From Marinagarivorans sp. UBA5868 (GTDB taxonomy: Bacteria > Pseudomonadota > Gammaproteobacteria > Pseudomonadales > Cellvibrionaceae): 13,090 nt of DNA. Positions 1 through 6,581 of the stretch are shown here, one piece after another. The notes beneath the pieces were generated by a model. That model saw only the letters and a list, made by a program, of their open reading frames with translations. It made no database searches and was not told the origin of the DNA. Location: NCBI GenBank assembly GCA_002432095.1, contig DJFQ01000245.1:1-13090 (forward strand), given 5' to 3'. Within the stretch, counting starts at the first letter, position 1. Every line of letters starts with the position of its first letter. Position numbers and translations under genes: made by a program.

Positions 1-2219
1 GATAAGGGAACAGCGCCATCGACGGCAGACAGCATGCTTGCAAATGCCGTGGTATTAAATTTTCGGAACCCGTCTTTATAATTTTGTACGGCAATTCCCG
101 CTGCATTGTACGGCGTCACTTTTGCGTTCAGCGAAAATGGTTCTTCAAGATAAGAGTACGGCAAAACCGCATTGCAGCTTGGCTGCACCGCTGTCGCGCT
201 GAGACCAAAATGATCCGGATAAAATCGACCCACATAACCGGACCTGCCGACAATTTTGTTACTGACTGGGCTGCTTAAATATGTATTGCCAGAAAGCGCG
301 GCTGTTATTTCAATAATGCCAACCTCACCGAAAGAATTATTGGAAAAGCTGGCAGTACCCGAAGAGAAGCTTGAGAAAGTTCCCACGGTCAATGCAGATT
401 CACTTCCACTGACTGGTTGAAGCAATTTCGAGCCGAGGGTGATAGGCGCTGCAAAACGCACAAGCGCGGAGTTATTTGAGAGATCGGCGTTATTGGCTGG
501 ATCGAAATCGCCGTGACCTTCAGCCATACCGTCTTGGTCGGCATCATCCGCCGCTTGCCACCCTACTCCTGTTACCGTAACGGTAAATGGTTGTCCGGCC
601 TTGCGAAAGGTCAGTCCGGATGCTGAGGTCGCAGCGGCATTTTCAGTAACTTGTATTCGGATAGCAAACGGGCGCACCACCAGCGTGTTGGAACTTCCGG
701 AAATGGTCGAGCTAGCAAACGAATTACTCGTATCAGCAAGATTAATTGCGTATTTGCCAACATCTGTAGTGCGCAGCGTAAACGACGCTACGCCATCTGT
801 GAACGACAAAGTAACGTTATTGGCAGCAGGCTGAGTATTGGGCAATGAAACAACGCTAGCGCCGATAACAGCACTTGGTGCTGCTGAGTTGACAGGGTCT
901 TCTCCATGACGTGTCAACCACATTCTTAAATTGGGTACGTTATAACCGGTTGCCGCTCCACACGCACCGTTCGTGTCTCGCCGCATCATGGTCGCCGTGA
1001 ACGGATGATCACGCATCCCTACCACATCCTCTCCCCAGGACGCATTTGCAGAGGCAATAACAAACGCGTTATCAGAAAAGGTTACCGGGGATGACGTTGC
1101 ACTTATCCCCGCTCCTGAGTCAGCGATGGTAATTGTTAAAGACTGAGCGCGCTGATTATTTAACGCCAGTACAATATCGCCAGCGTCTGTTGCGGTGAAT
1201 GTATAAATAGCTTGGCCGTTGTCGTTGCCCGGCACTAGTGTTCCGTTGGCATTAGCAATAACGTTGGTTTTTGCCCACGTGCCACGACCTGTGGATGTGC
1301 TGATCGAAATGGTGCCGGTATACCCTGTCAGAATATTGTTGCTGCCATCTCTCGCGGTTATGGTGATATTTTTTGGCGTGCACGTGCTCGCGGTGCTTCC
1401 GCCAGTGTCGATTACAAATGTGGTTATCACCGGCGCGACAACGCCACAACTTCCACCAAAATCTGCGGATGCAATAATTGATGAGCTGTAGTTCAGAGTG
1501 GCCCCGTTTTGAACGTTTACGGCGGCTTCGCTTGTAACAGCGCCAGTCAGAGTGGTGTTGTTACCAAGATCAGCATTACCTTTAGCGTAAATAACCGCCC
1601 GGGCCTGAGCGCCACTAACCAAAGAAAAGCTCCCTCTTGTGTATACATAAAAATAACGGTTGGACCCGGTTAAGTTAATATCGGACTGTGCATTGAATAC
1701 AACGTTACCTTGTACGAATAATCTCACTGTACCCACTGAAGACACATTGACGACTGTTTCAGACCCGAGATTTAAATCCCCTCGTACCGTATAGTCACCG
1801 GGGGCGAAATTAAGTGTAACCCGGCTGTTTGTGGTAATAGACCCATAATTTCCAGGAGTCATATTCCTGGTCGCTTGATATGGCACAGAAATGTTCGCAG
1901 CATTCGGAAAGTTATTAAAATCTGTAGCCTGAGCCGATATGGAATTGGTTTCATCACAAAGCGCTAAAAAACCGCAACCCCACAAGGCATATTGGTATAA
2001 ATTTCGGGTGACTATGTCATTTCCTGGCGAATTAAGTATGTCCGCACCCCATTGAATGGTTACCGAACCCGCATTCGTTGAGTTTGCTGCTCCCGACGGA
2101 AACACCGCGCTGCATTCCGCAGCCTTTAGTGAGGGAGAAAAAAACGTCACCGATATAAAAATCAGCAGTGCAAAGCGCCTTAAGATGCTGAAGATGGCTA
2201 TATTAAGATCATTATTCAT
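1..2219 (-). CDS. mshQ: MshQ-like MSHA biogenesis protein (DUF6701-type), 3' end outside window
   Basis: This frame is open without a stop from an ATG at 2219 to the window edge, giving at least 739 codons; the C-terminus is missing. A signal peptide is clear: two arginines near residue 14, a hydrophobic core, and likely cleavage after SLKA at residue 33. The mature protein begins AECSAVFPSG, an opening typical of MshQ proteins. Residues of about 120-250 are rich in short beta-strand-like repeats with many Asn, Val and Gly. From about residue 265 an Ig-like stretch starts with a Cys pair, and near residue 665 the motif VGRFYPDHF matches the MshQ/DUF6701 signature. The start overlaps the mshP stop by 8 bases and has only a weak ribosome site, so translation is probably coupled. 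MshQ is the last gene of MSHA structural operons; its role is unresolved, and a secreted or pilus-associated adhesin-like protein is the usual guess. Identity is from motif memory and position. Confidence 0.85.
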   Translation of the reverse strand, partial: MNNDLNIAIFSILRRFALLIFISVTFFSPSLKAAECSAVFPSGAANSTNAGSVTIQWGADILNSPGNDIVTRNLYQYALWGCGFLALCDETNSISAQATDFNNFPNAANISVPYQATRNMTPGNYGSITTNSRVTLNFAPGDYTVRGDLNLGSETVVNVSSVGTVRLFVQGNVVFNAQSDINLTGSNRYFYVYTRGSFSLVSGAQARAVIYAKGNADLGNNTTLTGAVTSEAAVNVQNGATLNYSSSIIASADFGGSCGVVAPVITTFVIDTGGSTASTCTPKNITITARDGSNNILTGYTGTISISTSTGRGTWAKTNVIANANGTLVPGNDNGQAIYTFTATDAGDIVLALNNQRAQSLTITIADSGAGISATSSPVTFSDNAFVIASANASWGEDVVGMRDHPFTATMMRRDTNGACGAATGYNVPNLRMWLTRHGEDPVNSAAPSAVIGASVVSLPNTQPAANNVTLSFTDGVASFTLRTTDVGKYAINLADTSNSFASSTISGSSNTLVVRPFAIRIQVTENAAATSASGLTFRKAGQPFTVTVTGVGWQAADDADQDGMAEGHGDFDPANNADLSNNSALVRFAAPITLGSKLLQPVSGSESALTVGTFSSFSSGTASFSNNSFGEVGIIEITAALSGNTYLSSPVSNKIVGRSGYVGRFYPDHFGLSATAVQPSCNAVLPYSYLEEPFSLNAKVTPYNAAGIAVQNYKDGFRKFNTTAFASMLSAVDGAVPL

Positions 2220-2661
2220 AGCGCACCGCCGTTATCAGTCTGCGCTCGGCAACAAGATTGCCCCCGCCACAAGTCGCAACGCTTTCTACCTGATAAATAC
2301 CGGCGGATTCACCCGTGTTGGTCACGACAGTACAGGCAAGTTGTGCAGAACAGTCGTTCAACCCCGCGGCGGAATAATTAACGCTACTTCCGTTGACGCT
2401 GGCGCAATTGAGGCCCGCATCGGCTTTACTGGTTGCAGTAAATAATATTCGGTTCATAGCCAACTGCGATGCACTTTCCGCCGCATAAAATGCTTGTACT
2501 GATAAGGTTTCTTGCACCGCCGACGAAAATTGGCCCGATGACAAACGGCTGATTGTCAATGCCAGTGCGCCAAGCCCAACCAGAATAAAAAGCGCCATCG
2601 GCATTAAAAATCCCGCTTGTTTCCCGCTTGTTTTTTTCTGCTCGATTGACTTACGGCACAT
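2212..2661 (-). CDS. mshP: MSHA minor pilin-like protein MshP
   Basis: A 149-residue protein with a basic leader (MCRKSIEQKKTSGKQAG) followed by a single hydrophobic helix starting FLMPMALFILVG and then a helix with QAFYAAESASQLAMNRIL. The FYAAESA block is typical of MshP and PilX-type pilin-like proteins. After the Gly cleavage site, position 5 is Met rather than the Glu found in the other pilins here, as in tip-type subunits such as GspK. Two Cys pairs lie in the C-terminal half. I chose the ATG at 2661, which overlaps the end of mshO by 11 bases, with AGGTG about 10 bases upstream. The same frame could be extended to a GTG at 2706, but that would put an unlikely hydrophobic segment before the basic leader. 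It lies between mshO and mshQ, as in Vibrio MSHA loci. Confidence 0.83.
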   Translation of the reverse strand: MCRKSIEQKKTSGKQAGFLMPMALFILVGLGALALTISRLSSGQFSSAVQETLSVQAFYAAESASQLAMNRILFTATSKADAGLNCASVNGSSVNYSAAGLNDCSAQLACTVVTNTGESAGIYQVESVATCGGGNLVAERRLITAVRYE

Positions 2662-3460
2662 TGCGGATGAGCACCTGATGAGTAAGATCCAGCGAGGTGG
2701 AGCCACTGATAAAAATCAACCGCATATGAACCGCCATATTGCGATTCTGCGACGCAGGAGAAAGCGCAAATGCAGTGCCGTTGGGCTGCACATTGTGAGA
2801 CATTAATGCGCTGTTTCCACCAGGATCGCTTTCGCCCAATGCTCCAGTCAAAAATCCGTAGTTATAAAAACGCACTAAATTGCCGCCGACTAAGCAAAAA
2901 CGCACGGGGTTGGCGGCGAGATAAACTCGACGATTTACCGAATTACGAATAAATCGATGTGCGCCGGAAAATGGAATGGACGAGTAAGGTGCGCTGCCCA
3001 AGGTTCCCAACCCAACCCGCGCAGCTGGTGCCGTGCTGGTGTATACATCCGCCGGTGAGAATGGCGAAATTACCACATGCCGCGGATTTGCCCCATTAAG
3101 GCCAAACGCGCCAGTCAAAACTTGATTCTGCGGCGCAATATTATTACTGGCATCTGCCACAGTGCCTTGATAATTCGCCGCAGCAACAACTGGCATAAAT
3201 TCGATACAGCGACCACCCGCACTCACTCTTACAGCGTTCGGCAGAGCCATACGCAATTCTCTCGCCATTTGCTCCAGCGATAAACGCCCGCGCTGCACCA
3301 ACTGATTGCGCATTTGAGCGGTACGATAGGATTCCAGCGCGCTGACCACGAAGTTAGAGCCTATTACGGCAACAATGCCCAATATCACCACAACAAACGT
3401 GATTTCCACCAGAGTAAAACCCGTTTGTTTAACCTGTGACGGAGCGCCTCGGAATTTCAT
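2651..3460 (-). CDS. mshO: MSHA minor pilin-like protein MshO
   Basis: A 269-residue prepilin-like protein. The leader MKFRGAPSQVKQTG is cut by the prepilin peptidase before FTLVEITFVVVILGIVAV, with Glu at mature position 5. The following helix (SALESYRTAQMRNQLVQRGR and on) and the phrase GGRCIEFMPVVAAANYQG are typical of MshO, which resembles PilW/GspJ-type minor pilins. The length fits the family. The start ATG shares one base with the mshD stop (TGATG), and AAGGT lies about 9 bases upstream, so this is both a good ribosome site and a translationally coupled junction. The product would sit in the inner membrane before assembly and probably belongs to the minor pilin complex that primes the fibre. 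That role is known for related systems and inferred here. Confidence 0.88.
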   Translation of the reverse strand: MKFRGAPSQVKQTGFTLVEITFVVVILGIVAVIGSNFVVSALESYRTAQMRNQLVQRGRLSLEQMARELRMALPNAVRVSAGGRCIEFMPVVAAANYQGTVADASNNIAPQNQVLTGAFGLNGANPRHVVISPFSPADVYTSTAPAARVGLGTLGSAPYSSIPFSGAHRFIRNSVNRRVYLAANPVRFCLVGGNLVRFYNYGFLTGALGESDPGGNSALMSHNVQPNGTAFALSPASQNRNMAVHMRLIFISGSTSLDLTHQVLIRNVP

Positions 3461-3984
3461 CAGAAATTTACCTTATAGGCGCTCAGCGTCAAGGTTCCAC
3501 CGCCGGGCATAGCGACATTTACAACGATTAATTTTGCCCGCCCCGCTGCCAAGCCGAGATCACCGCCGGCTTGAGTCACCGAAACCGATACCGGAAAACG
3601 CGTATCGGAATTGTTTGCGTAACCGTGATAATCCCCTACATCGTCAAAATCACCATCAGGCGAAATACCGACGCACGCAGGCCAGCCAGCGGAATCACAC
3701 GCGGGCACACCGCCGGTCGGAGTATTTTCGTCGAATTTACGGGCCAGAATTTCATCGAGTGTCGCCTGAGCTTTTTCCAAGGCTTTGATGCGCACCGCGG
3801 GATCGACGCTATTCACCACTGAATTATTAAATACCGCGAGTAACGCGCCCATGGCGATGGCCAATACCACGATAAAGACGATGACTTCCATCAAGGTAAA
3901 GCCGCCCTGATTTTTTGCGGGAGGAAAGCAGGCGTTGGGAGGAAACATGTCAGTAGGCATAGCCGGTCGCCGTAACAGTGACAT
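3460..3984 (-). CDS. mshD: MSHA minor pilin-like protein MshD
   Basis: Up to 174 residues. The prepilin peptidase site is KNQGG before FTLMEVIVFIVVLAIAMGAL, with Glu at position 5. The downstream block KFDENTPTGGVPACDS, the Cys-containing loop and FDDVGDYHGYANN are hallmarks of MshD, a PilV/GspI-type minor pilin. The start is uncertain: ATGs at 3984, 3960 and 3948 are in frame and none has a strong Shine-Dalgarno site. The 3984 start has a weak AGAG but overlaps mshC by 35 bases, while 3948 begins just after the mshC stop and gives a 16-residue leader. All three leave the same mature protein. The gene is followed by mshO with a one-base overlap. Confidence 0.88.
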   Translation of the reverse strand: MSLLRRPAMPTDMFPPNACFPPAKNQGGFTLMEVIVFIVVLAIAMGALLAVFNNSVVNSVDPAVRIKALEKAQATLDEILARKFDENTPTGGVPACDSAGWPACVGISPDGDFDDVGDYHGYANNSDTRFPVSVSVTQAGGDLGLAAGRAKLIVVNVAMPGGGTLTLSAYKVNF

Positions 3985-4429
3985 TGACGCTCTGGCCGCC
4001 CTTGCTAACCGAAATCACCGCTGGCGTGGTGTGGCCCAAATGGTTGTAGTCGAAATTCCGCGTTGCGAATACGACGCCGGCATCCACGGTCAATGGATAT
4101 TGTGTGCCGGCCACGTAAAGGCTTTCACTACTGGCAAAGGTTCCGTCGCCATTTGCGTCCAACCGCACATCAATGGTGGCGCCGCTCACAATCACCCGAA
4201 CGGGGGCCAATTGGGCCATGGCTTTTTGCTGGGCAGAAAAAAGGGCCGTGGTCAGAAGATCACGGCCCGCTTGCAGCTGGAAGATTGTTTGGGGAATCAG
4301 GCGGGAGGTGGCAACCGCGGCTATGACACCGACGACAACCATCACCGCAATCAGCTCAACCAGGGTAAATCCTTTGGTAAAAGCTCTTCGGCTGATTGCG
4401 CTTTCGCTAATAGCCTTTTGTTGTCGCAC
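3950..4429 (-). CDS. mshC: MSHA minor pilin-like protein MshC
   Basis: A 159-residue prepilin-like protein. A long basic leader of 20 residues ends RRAFTKG, then the mature helix FTLVELIAVMVVVGVIAAVA follows with Glu at position 5. The rest (a QAGRDLLTTALFSAQQKAMAQ helix, then beta-rich sequence with DANGDGTF) is typical of GspH/FimT-like pseudopilins, to which MshC belongs. The start is a GTG at 4429, the only plausible initiator in this frame. GGGGAG precedes it, but the gap is only about 3 bases, which may keep translation low. It lies 35 bases after the mshA stop with no hairpin between, so it is cotranscribed with mshA. The end overlaps or abuts mshD. Confidence 0.87.
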   Translation of the reverse strand: MRQQKAISESAISRRAFTKGFTLVELIAVMVVVGVIAAVATSRLIPQTIFQLQAGRDLLTTALFSAQQKAMAQLAPVRVIVSGATIDVRLDANGDGTFASSESLYVAGTQYPLTVDAGVVFATRNFDYNHLGHTTPAVISVSKGGQSVNVTVTATGYAY

Positions 4430-4464
4430 ACACTCCCCAATGTCATTATCAATGTGACCGTAGA

Positions 4465-4875
4465 TTACGGATCTGTACCGCCAGCCGAGCCGATAATAAC
4501 AAATTCAGCATCTTCTCCCCCGACGCCGATCAATGTGCAGGTTACAGCAGCTTGATCTGCGACAGCCCCGGCGGTAATTGAATAACCTTCGGGTAACTCA
4601 CCATTTGCCAGAAGTGCTTCACCGTCGGCACAGTCATCAATATTAATAAATGGATCTGTGGCTGTTGTGGTGAGGCCTGCCTCGACCGCAATATCCACTG
4701 CATGATTTAGGGCCGCGCCACTCTCAATACTTCCCGCAACACCGCGCACCGCCGCCAGGGCTGCTTCGTCTTGCAGGTTTACAAAGCGTGGTACCGCCGT
4801 TGCGGCTAATATGCCAAGAATGACAATCACCGCAATGAGTTCGATTAAAGTAAAACCCGATTGCTGTTTACCCAT
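4465..4875 (-). CDS. mshA: MSHA major pilin subunit MshA
   Basis: A 136-residue type IVa prepilin. The 7-residue leader MGKQQSG is cut before FTLIELIAVIVILGILAATAVPRF, a textbook N-methylated pilin helix with Glu at mature position 5. The following helix (VNLQDEAALAAVRGVAGSIE) is the standard MshA continuation. Cys82 and Cys113 can form the disulfide loop of the C-terminal D-region, and the tail is acidic and glycine-rich. The ATG at 4875 is preceded by GGAGAG at 7 bases, which decides it over a TTG further upstream at 4890. A good sigma-70 promoter lies just ahead. It is first in the structural operon and is the main building block of the pilus fibre. Only one major pilin gene is present; no mshB copy is seen upstream. 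Confidence 0.93.
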   Translation of the reverse strand: MGKQQSGFTLIELIAVIVILGILAATAVPRFVNLQDEAALAAVRGVAGSIESGAALNHAVDIAVEAGLTTTATDPFINIDDCADGEALLANGELPEGYSITAGAVADQAAVTCTLIGVGGEDAEFVIIGSAGGTDP

Positions 4876-4882
4876 GAATAAT

Positions 4883-4888
4883 CTCTCC
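4883..4888 (-). promoter_or_regulatory. Ribosome binding site of mshA
   Basis: GGAGAG on the minus strand lies 7 bases before the ATG at 4875. It fixes that codon as the start and rules out the in-frame TTG at 4890, which falls upstream of this site. Confidence 0.8.
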
Positions 4889-4902
4889 AACTGTTACTGC
4901 TG

Positions 4903-4931
4903 ATAAAATGGCAAGGATCGATAATTGTCAA
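4903..4931 (-). promoter_or_regulatory. Sigma-70 promoter of the mshA structural operon
   Basis: A perfect -35 box TTGACA (4926-4931) is followed after exactly 17 bases by TTTTAT (4903-4908, four of six matches to TATAAT). Transcription would begin near 4896, leaving a leader of about 20 bases that contains the mshA ribosome site. The position matches the separate promoter known ahead of the structural genes in Vibrio MSHA loci. The start point has not been measured. Confidence 0.65.
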
Positions 4932-4962
4932 ACTCTTGACGCCTAACCGCCTTGTGACCATG

Positions 4963-4991
4963 CGACTTTATTTGAAGTCGGTATTCCGACT
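4963..4991. promoter_or_regulatory. Triple alternating half-site (CGACT / AGTCG / CGACT) upstream of the mshA promoter
   Basis: On the plus strand CGACTT (4963-4968), AAGTCGG (4975-4981) and CCGACT (4986-4991) alternate in orientation. They make two overlapping perfect inverted repeats that share the middle arm: one with a 6-base spacer and one with a 4-base spacer. Centre-to-centre spacings of 13 and 11 bases put the sites roughly one helical turn apart. The array lies about 30-60 bases beyond the -35 box, a normal place for an activator or repressor. No known regulator consensus is recognised. Confidence 0.4.
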
Positions 4992-4994
4992 CCT

Positions 4995-5022
4995 GTATCC
5001 GCCCGGTTTTACCGCCAGATAC
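4995..5022. repeat. 28-bp interrupted inverted repeat upstream of mshA
   Basis: The outer arms GTATC (4995-4999) and GATAC (5018-5022) enclose inner arms CGGT and ACCG around a TTT centre, so two nested sets of complementary arms share one axis. It directly adjoins the half-site array at 4963-4991. Possible roles are an operator or an RNA hairpin of an upstream transcript; nothing in the sequence decides between them. Confidence 0.3.
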
Positions 5023-5369
5023 TTATGTCTCACTTACTCAAAGCTTAGCCAATGTTTTTGTATTTTCCTGTTATAAAAAGGCTTAGGCCAAAGCACCAAG
5101 TTAAATATGAAAGTTATGGTAGATGTGTTTTTAGATGGATTTTAAATAACGCGAATTATGCAGAATGAATTTGCCGACAAAACTGCGGATAACAATAGCT
5201 TTTAATTCGCTTAATGGCGGCGTGACTAAAACACCATAATTATTGGCAATAACATATTTATCTACGTTCGGTTATAAGGTCGTTATCGACCAACAAGCGT
5301 GGCTTCAGCATTTTGATAATCGGCGGAAACGGCCGGATGGACGGAATACCCGGCGTTTAGAGGATTAGG

Positions 5370-5392
5370 AAATTAATCCCGGGGGAACCCGG
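5370..5392 (-). terminator. Weak candidate terminator after the beta-barrel gene
   Basis: On the minus strand, 14 bases after the stop at 5407, CCGGG-TTCC-CCCGG forms a 5-bp GC stem with a 4-base loop. It is followed by GATTAATTTCC, which is only partly U-rich. The placement suits termination, but the tail is poor. Confidence 0.3.
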
Positions 5393-5406
5393 AAAGGAGT
5401 GAGGTA

Positions 5407-6504
5407 TTAAAAATTCAGACGTCCAGCCAGACGCAACACCAATGCTTGACTGTCTATCAATGACCAATCGTCTGTTGCCACTTGCAAGGAAATCACCTCC
5501 GCCTGCAGGGCGAACCAAACCGCTTCCATGGTGAAGTCATAGCCGCTTAATAGCTCCCAGTCCTCGGCAATACGGTAACTTAGAAAAGCCCGATCAAATT
5601 CAACCCGATCATATTTTTCCAGGGTGTAAACGACGCTCCATGGTCCGAGAATTTGTTTTGTGAGGGACATCTGGTAATGCACGGGTAGACTCTGTGTGAA
5701 GTTTTTGTAGCTTTCAATTCCCACCATCATCGGGTCGCGGCGGGCGTACCCGTCGCTATCATAGTAGGTGGTGGTTGAGGCCACATCCGCCTGGGTATAG
5801 GGCGCGGCATCCCAATGGATTCGACCTAAAAGATCGTAGAGATCGAGCTGGATTCGCCAGCCATCTGCCAACCTGATGTCCGCTTCTACATCAAATGAAT
5901 ATCCGGCCCCGCTTGCCATTTGAATGCGCTTACGGTTGAGCAAATAATCTTCGTGATAGTGGTAAAGAACGTTCAAATTCCCACCATTGATGTCACCGTC
6001 TTCCACGGTCACCTGCCCCTGCAGACTACCGTACAGCAAATCTTCCGCGTCAAAATAATTCAGCGAAAGGCGCACACTGGAGTTTTGCAAAAATCCGAGG
6101 TTGTAACCGACACGCCATCCCTCGGTTTTAATATGCTGCGCTTTTAAATAAACGTCGTAGACCTTGCCATCGGGAATGGGAATTTTATTTTTATCTCGAT
6201 ACACAAGATCCATGGTGTCGGCACTGAAATCAAACACATAATCTTCGCGGAGGAAGTGCGCGAGTTCGAAGCCTCTATAAGCTACACCAACCTCCATTCG
6301 ATTGAAGGTCAGTGCATGTCCGCCGGGATGCGGTTCGGCAATTCCGCGCAAATCGTCTTCAAAAGCTTTTACCGGGACGGCATCACTATACAAATTTGAA
6401 GAATGGCGAAGGAATACAGCTGGATCAGCTTTCTGGGCATAGGCATGGCTCGACGCCACCACAAGGCAAAACGTCGAGAACGAGCCTATATAAAAAGGTA
6501 TCAA
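5407..6504 (-). CDS. Probable outer-membrane beta-barrel protein of unknown function
   Basis: 365 codons, no family recognised. The N-terminus has a hydrophobic stretch ending SSHAYA, a good signal peptidase I site after residue 23. The mature part is rich in Tyr, Trp, Phe and Asp, with alternating hydrophobic and polar residues that read as many short amphipathic strands. It ends VLRLAGRLNF, a terminal Phe beta-signal as recognised by the BAM complex. This points to an outer-membrane barrel of perhaps 12-16 strands (an estimate). The start is odd: the only initiator after an upstream in-frame TAG is a TTG at 6504, without a Shine-Dalgarno site and with no basic residue ahead of the hydrophobic core. 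The gene sits between a strong terminator and the mshA regulatory region, so it probably has its own weak promoter. It is not one of the known Msh proteins; a link to pilus export or surface anchoring is only inferred from position. Confidence 0.7.
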   Translation of the reverse strand: MIPFYIGSFSTFCLVVASSHAYAQKADPAVFLRHSSNLYSDAVPVKAFEDDLRGIAEPHPGGHALTFNRMEVGVAYRGFELAHFLREDYVFDFSADTMDLVYRDKNKIPIPDGKVYDVYLKAQHIKTEGWRVGYNLGFLQNSSVRLSLNYFDAEDLLYGSLQGQVTVEDGDINGGNLNVLYHYHEDYLLNRKRIQMASGAGYSFDVEADIRLADGWRIQLDLYDLLGRIHWDAAPYTQADVASTTTYYDSDGYARRDPMMVGIESYKNFTQSLPVHYQMSLTKQILGPWSVVYTLEKYDRVEFDRAFLSYRIAEDWELLSGYDFTMEAVWFALQAEVISLQVATDDWSLIDSQALVLRLAGRLNF

Positions 6505-6518
6505 AGAAAAGGTCCGCT

Positions 6519-6546
6519 ATTATGAGATGGAATTGATAAAGGTAAA
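6519..6546 (-). promoter_or_regulatory. Weak candidate promoter of the beta-barrel gene
   Basis: TTTACC (6541-6546) and CATAAT (6519-6524) are separated by 16 bases on the minus strand. The -10 box matches five of six consensus bases and the -35 box four of six. The -35 overlaps the U-run of the preceding terminator, and the resulting leader would be only about 10 bases. It is proposed because the gene otherwise depends on read-through. Confidence 0.25.
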
Positions 6547-6574
6547 AAAAGGGTGAACACATGTTCACCCTTTT
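6544..6574 (-). terminator. Strong intrinsic terminator after the lipoprotein gene
   Basis: On the minus strand, AAAAGGGTGAACA and TGTTCACCCTTTT (6562-6574 and 6547-6559) are perfect 13-base complements separated by two bases, and the stem runs into seven U residues (6544-6550). It starts 8 bases after the lipoprotein stop codon. The A-run before the stem also gives U residues on the other strand, so it could act in both directions. Confidence 0.9.
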
Positions 6575-6581
6575 GCTGCGT

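Larger units (their letters stand above)
4932..5406. other. Non-coding region between the beta-barrel gene and the mshA promoter
   Basis: No convincing gene is seen here on either strand. The central part (about 5041-5280) is clearly richer in A and T than the flanking genes. It contains the dyads near mshA, a 13-bp odd palindrome TTATTG-G-CAATAA at 5240-5252, and a GC-rich inverted repeat at 5327-5336 / 5350-5358. In Vibrio, mshF and mshB would lie between mshG and mshA. No prepilin leader of the GFTLIE type is visible in this stretch. Confidence 0.5.

Noticed and set aside
2056..2445. 129-codon plus-strand open frame over mshP and mshQ
   Set aside because: Antisense to genes with clear pilin-like and signal-peptide features; composition shows no sign of a real protein.
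3935..4555. 206-codon open frame on the plus strand across mshC and the end of mshA
   Set aside because: It lies antisense to three well-recognised genes, has no family resemblance, and arises from the codon bias of the real frames.
5077..5096. GCTT...AAGC hairpin followed by five U residues on the minus strand
   Set aside because: The stem is just 4 base pairs, too weak to call a terminator.
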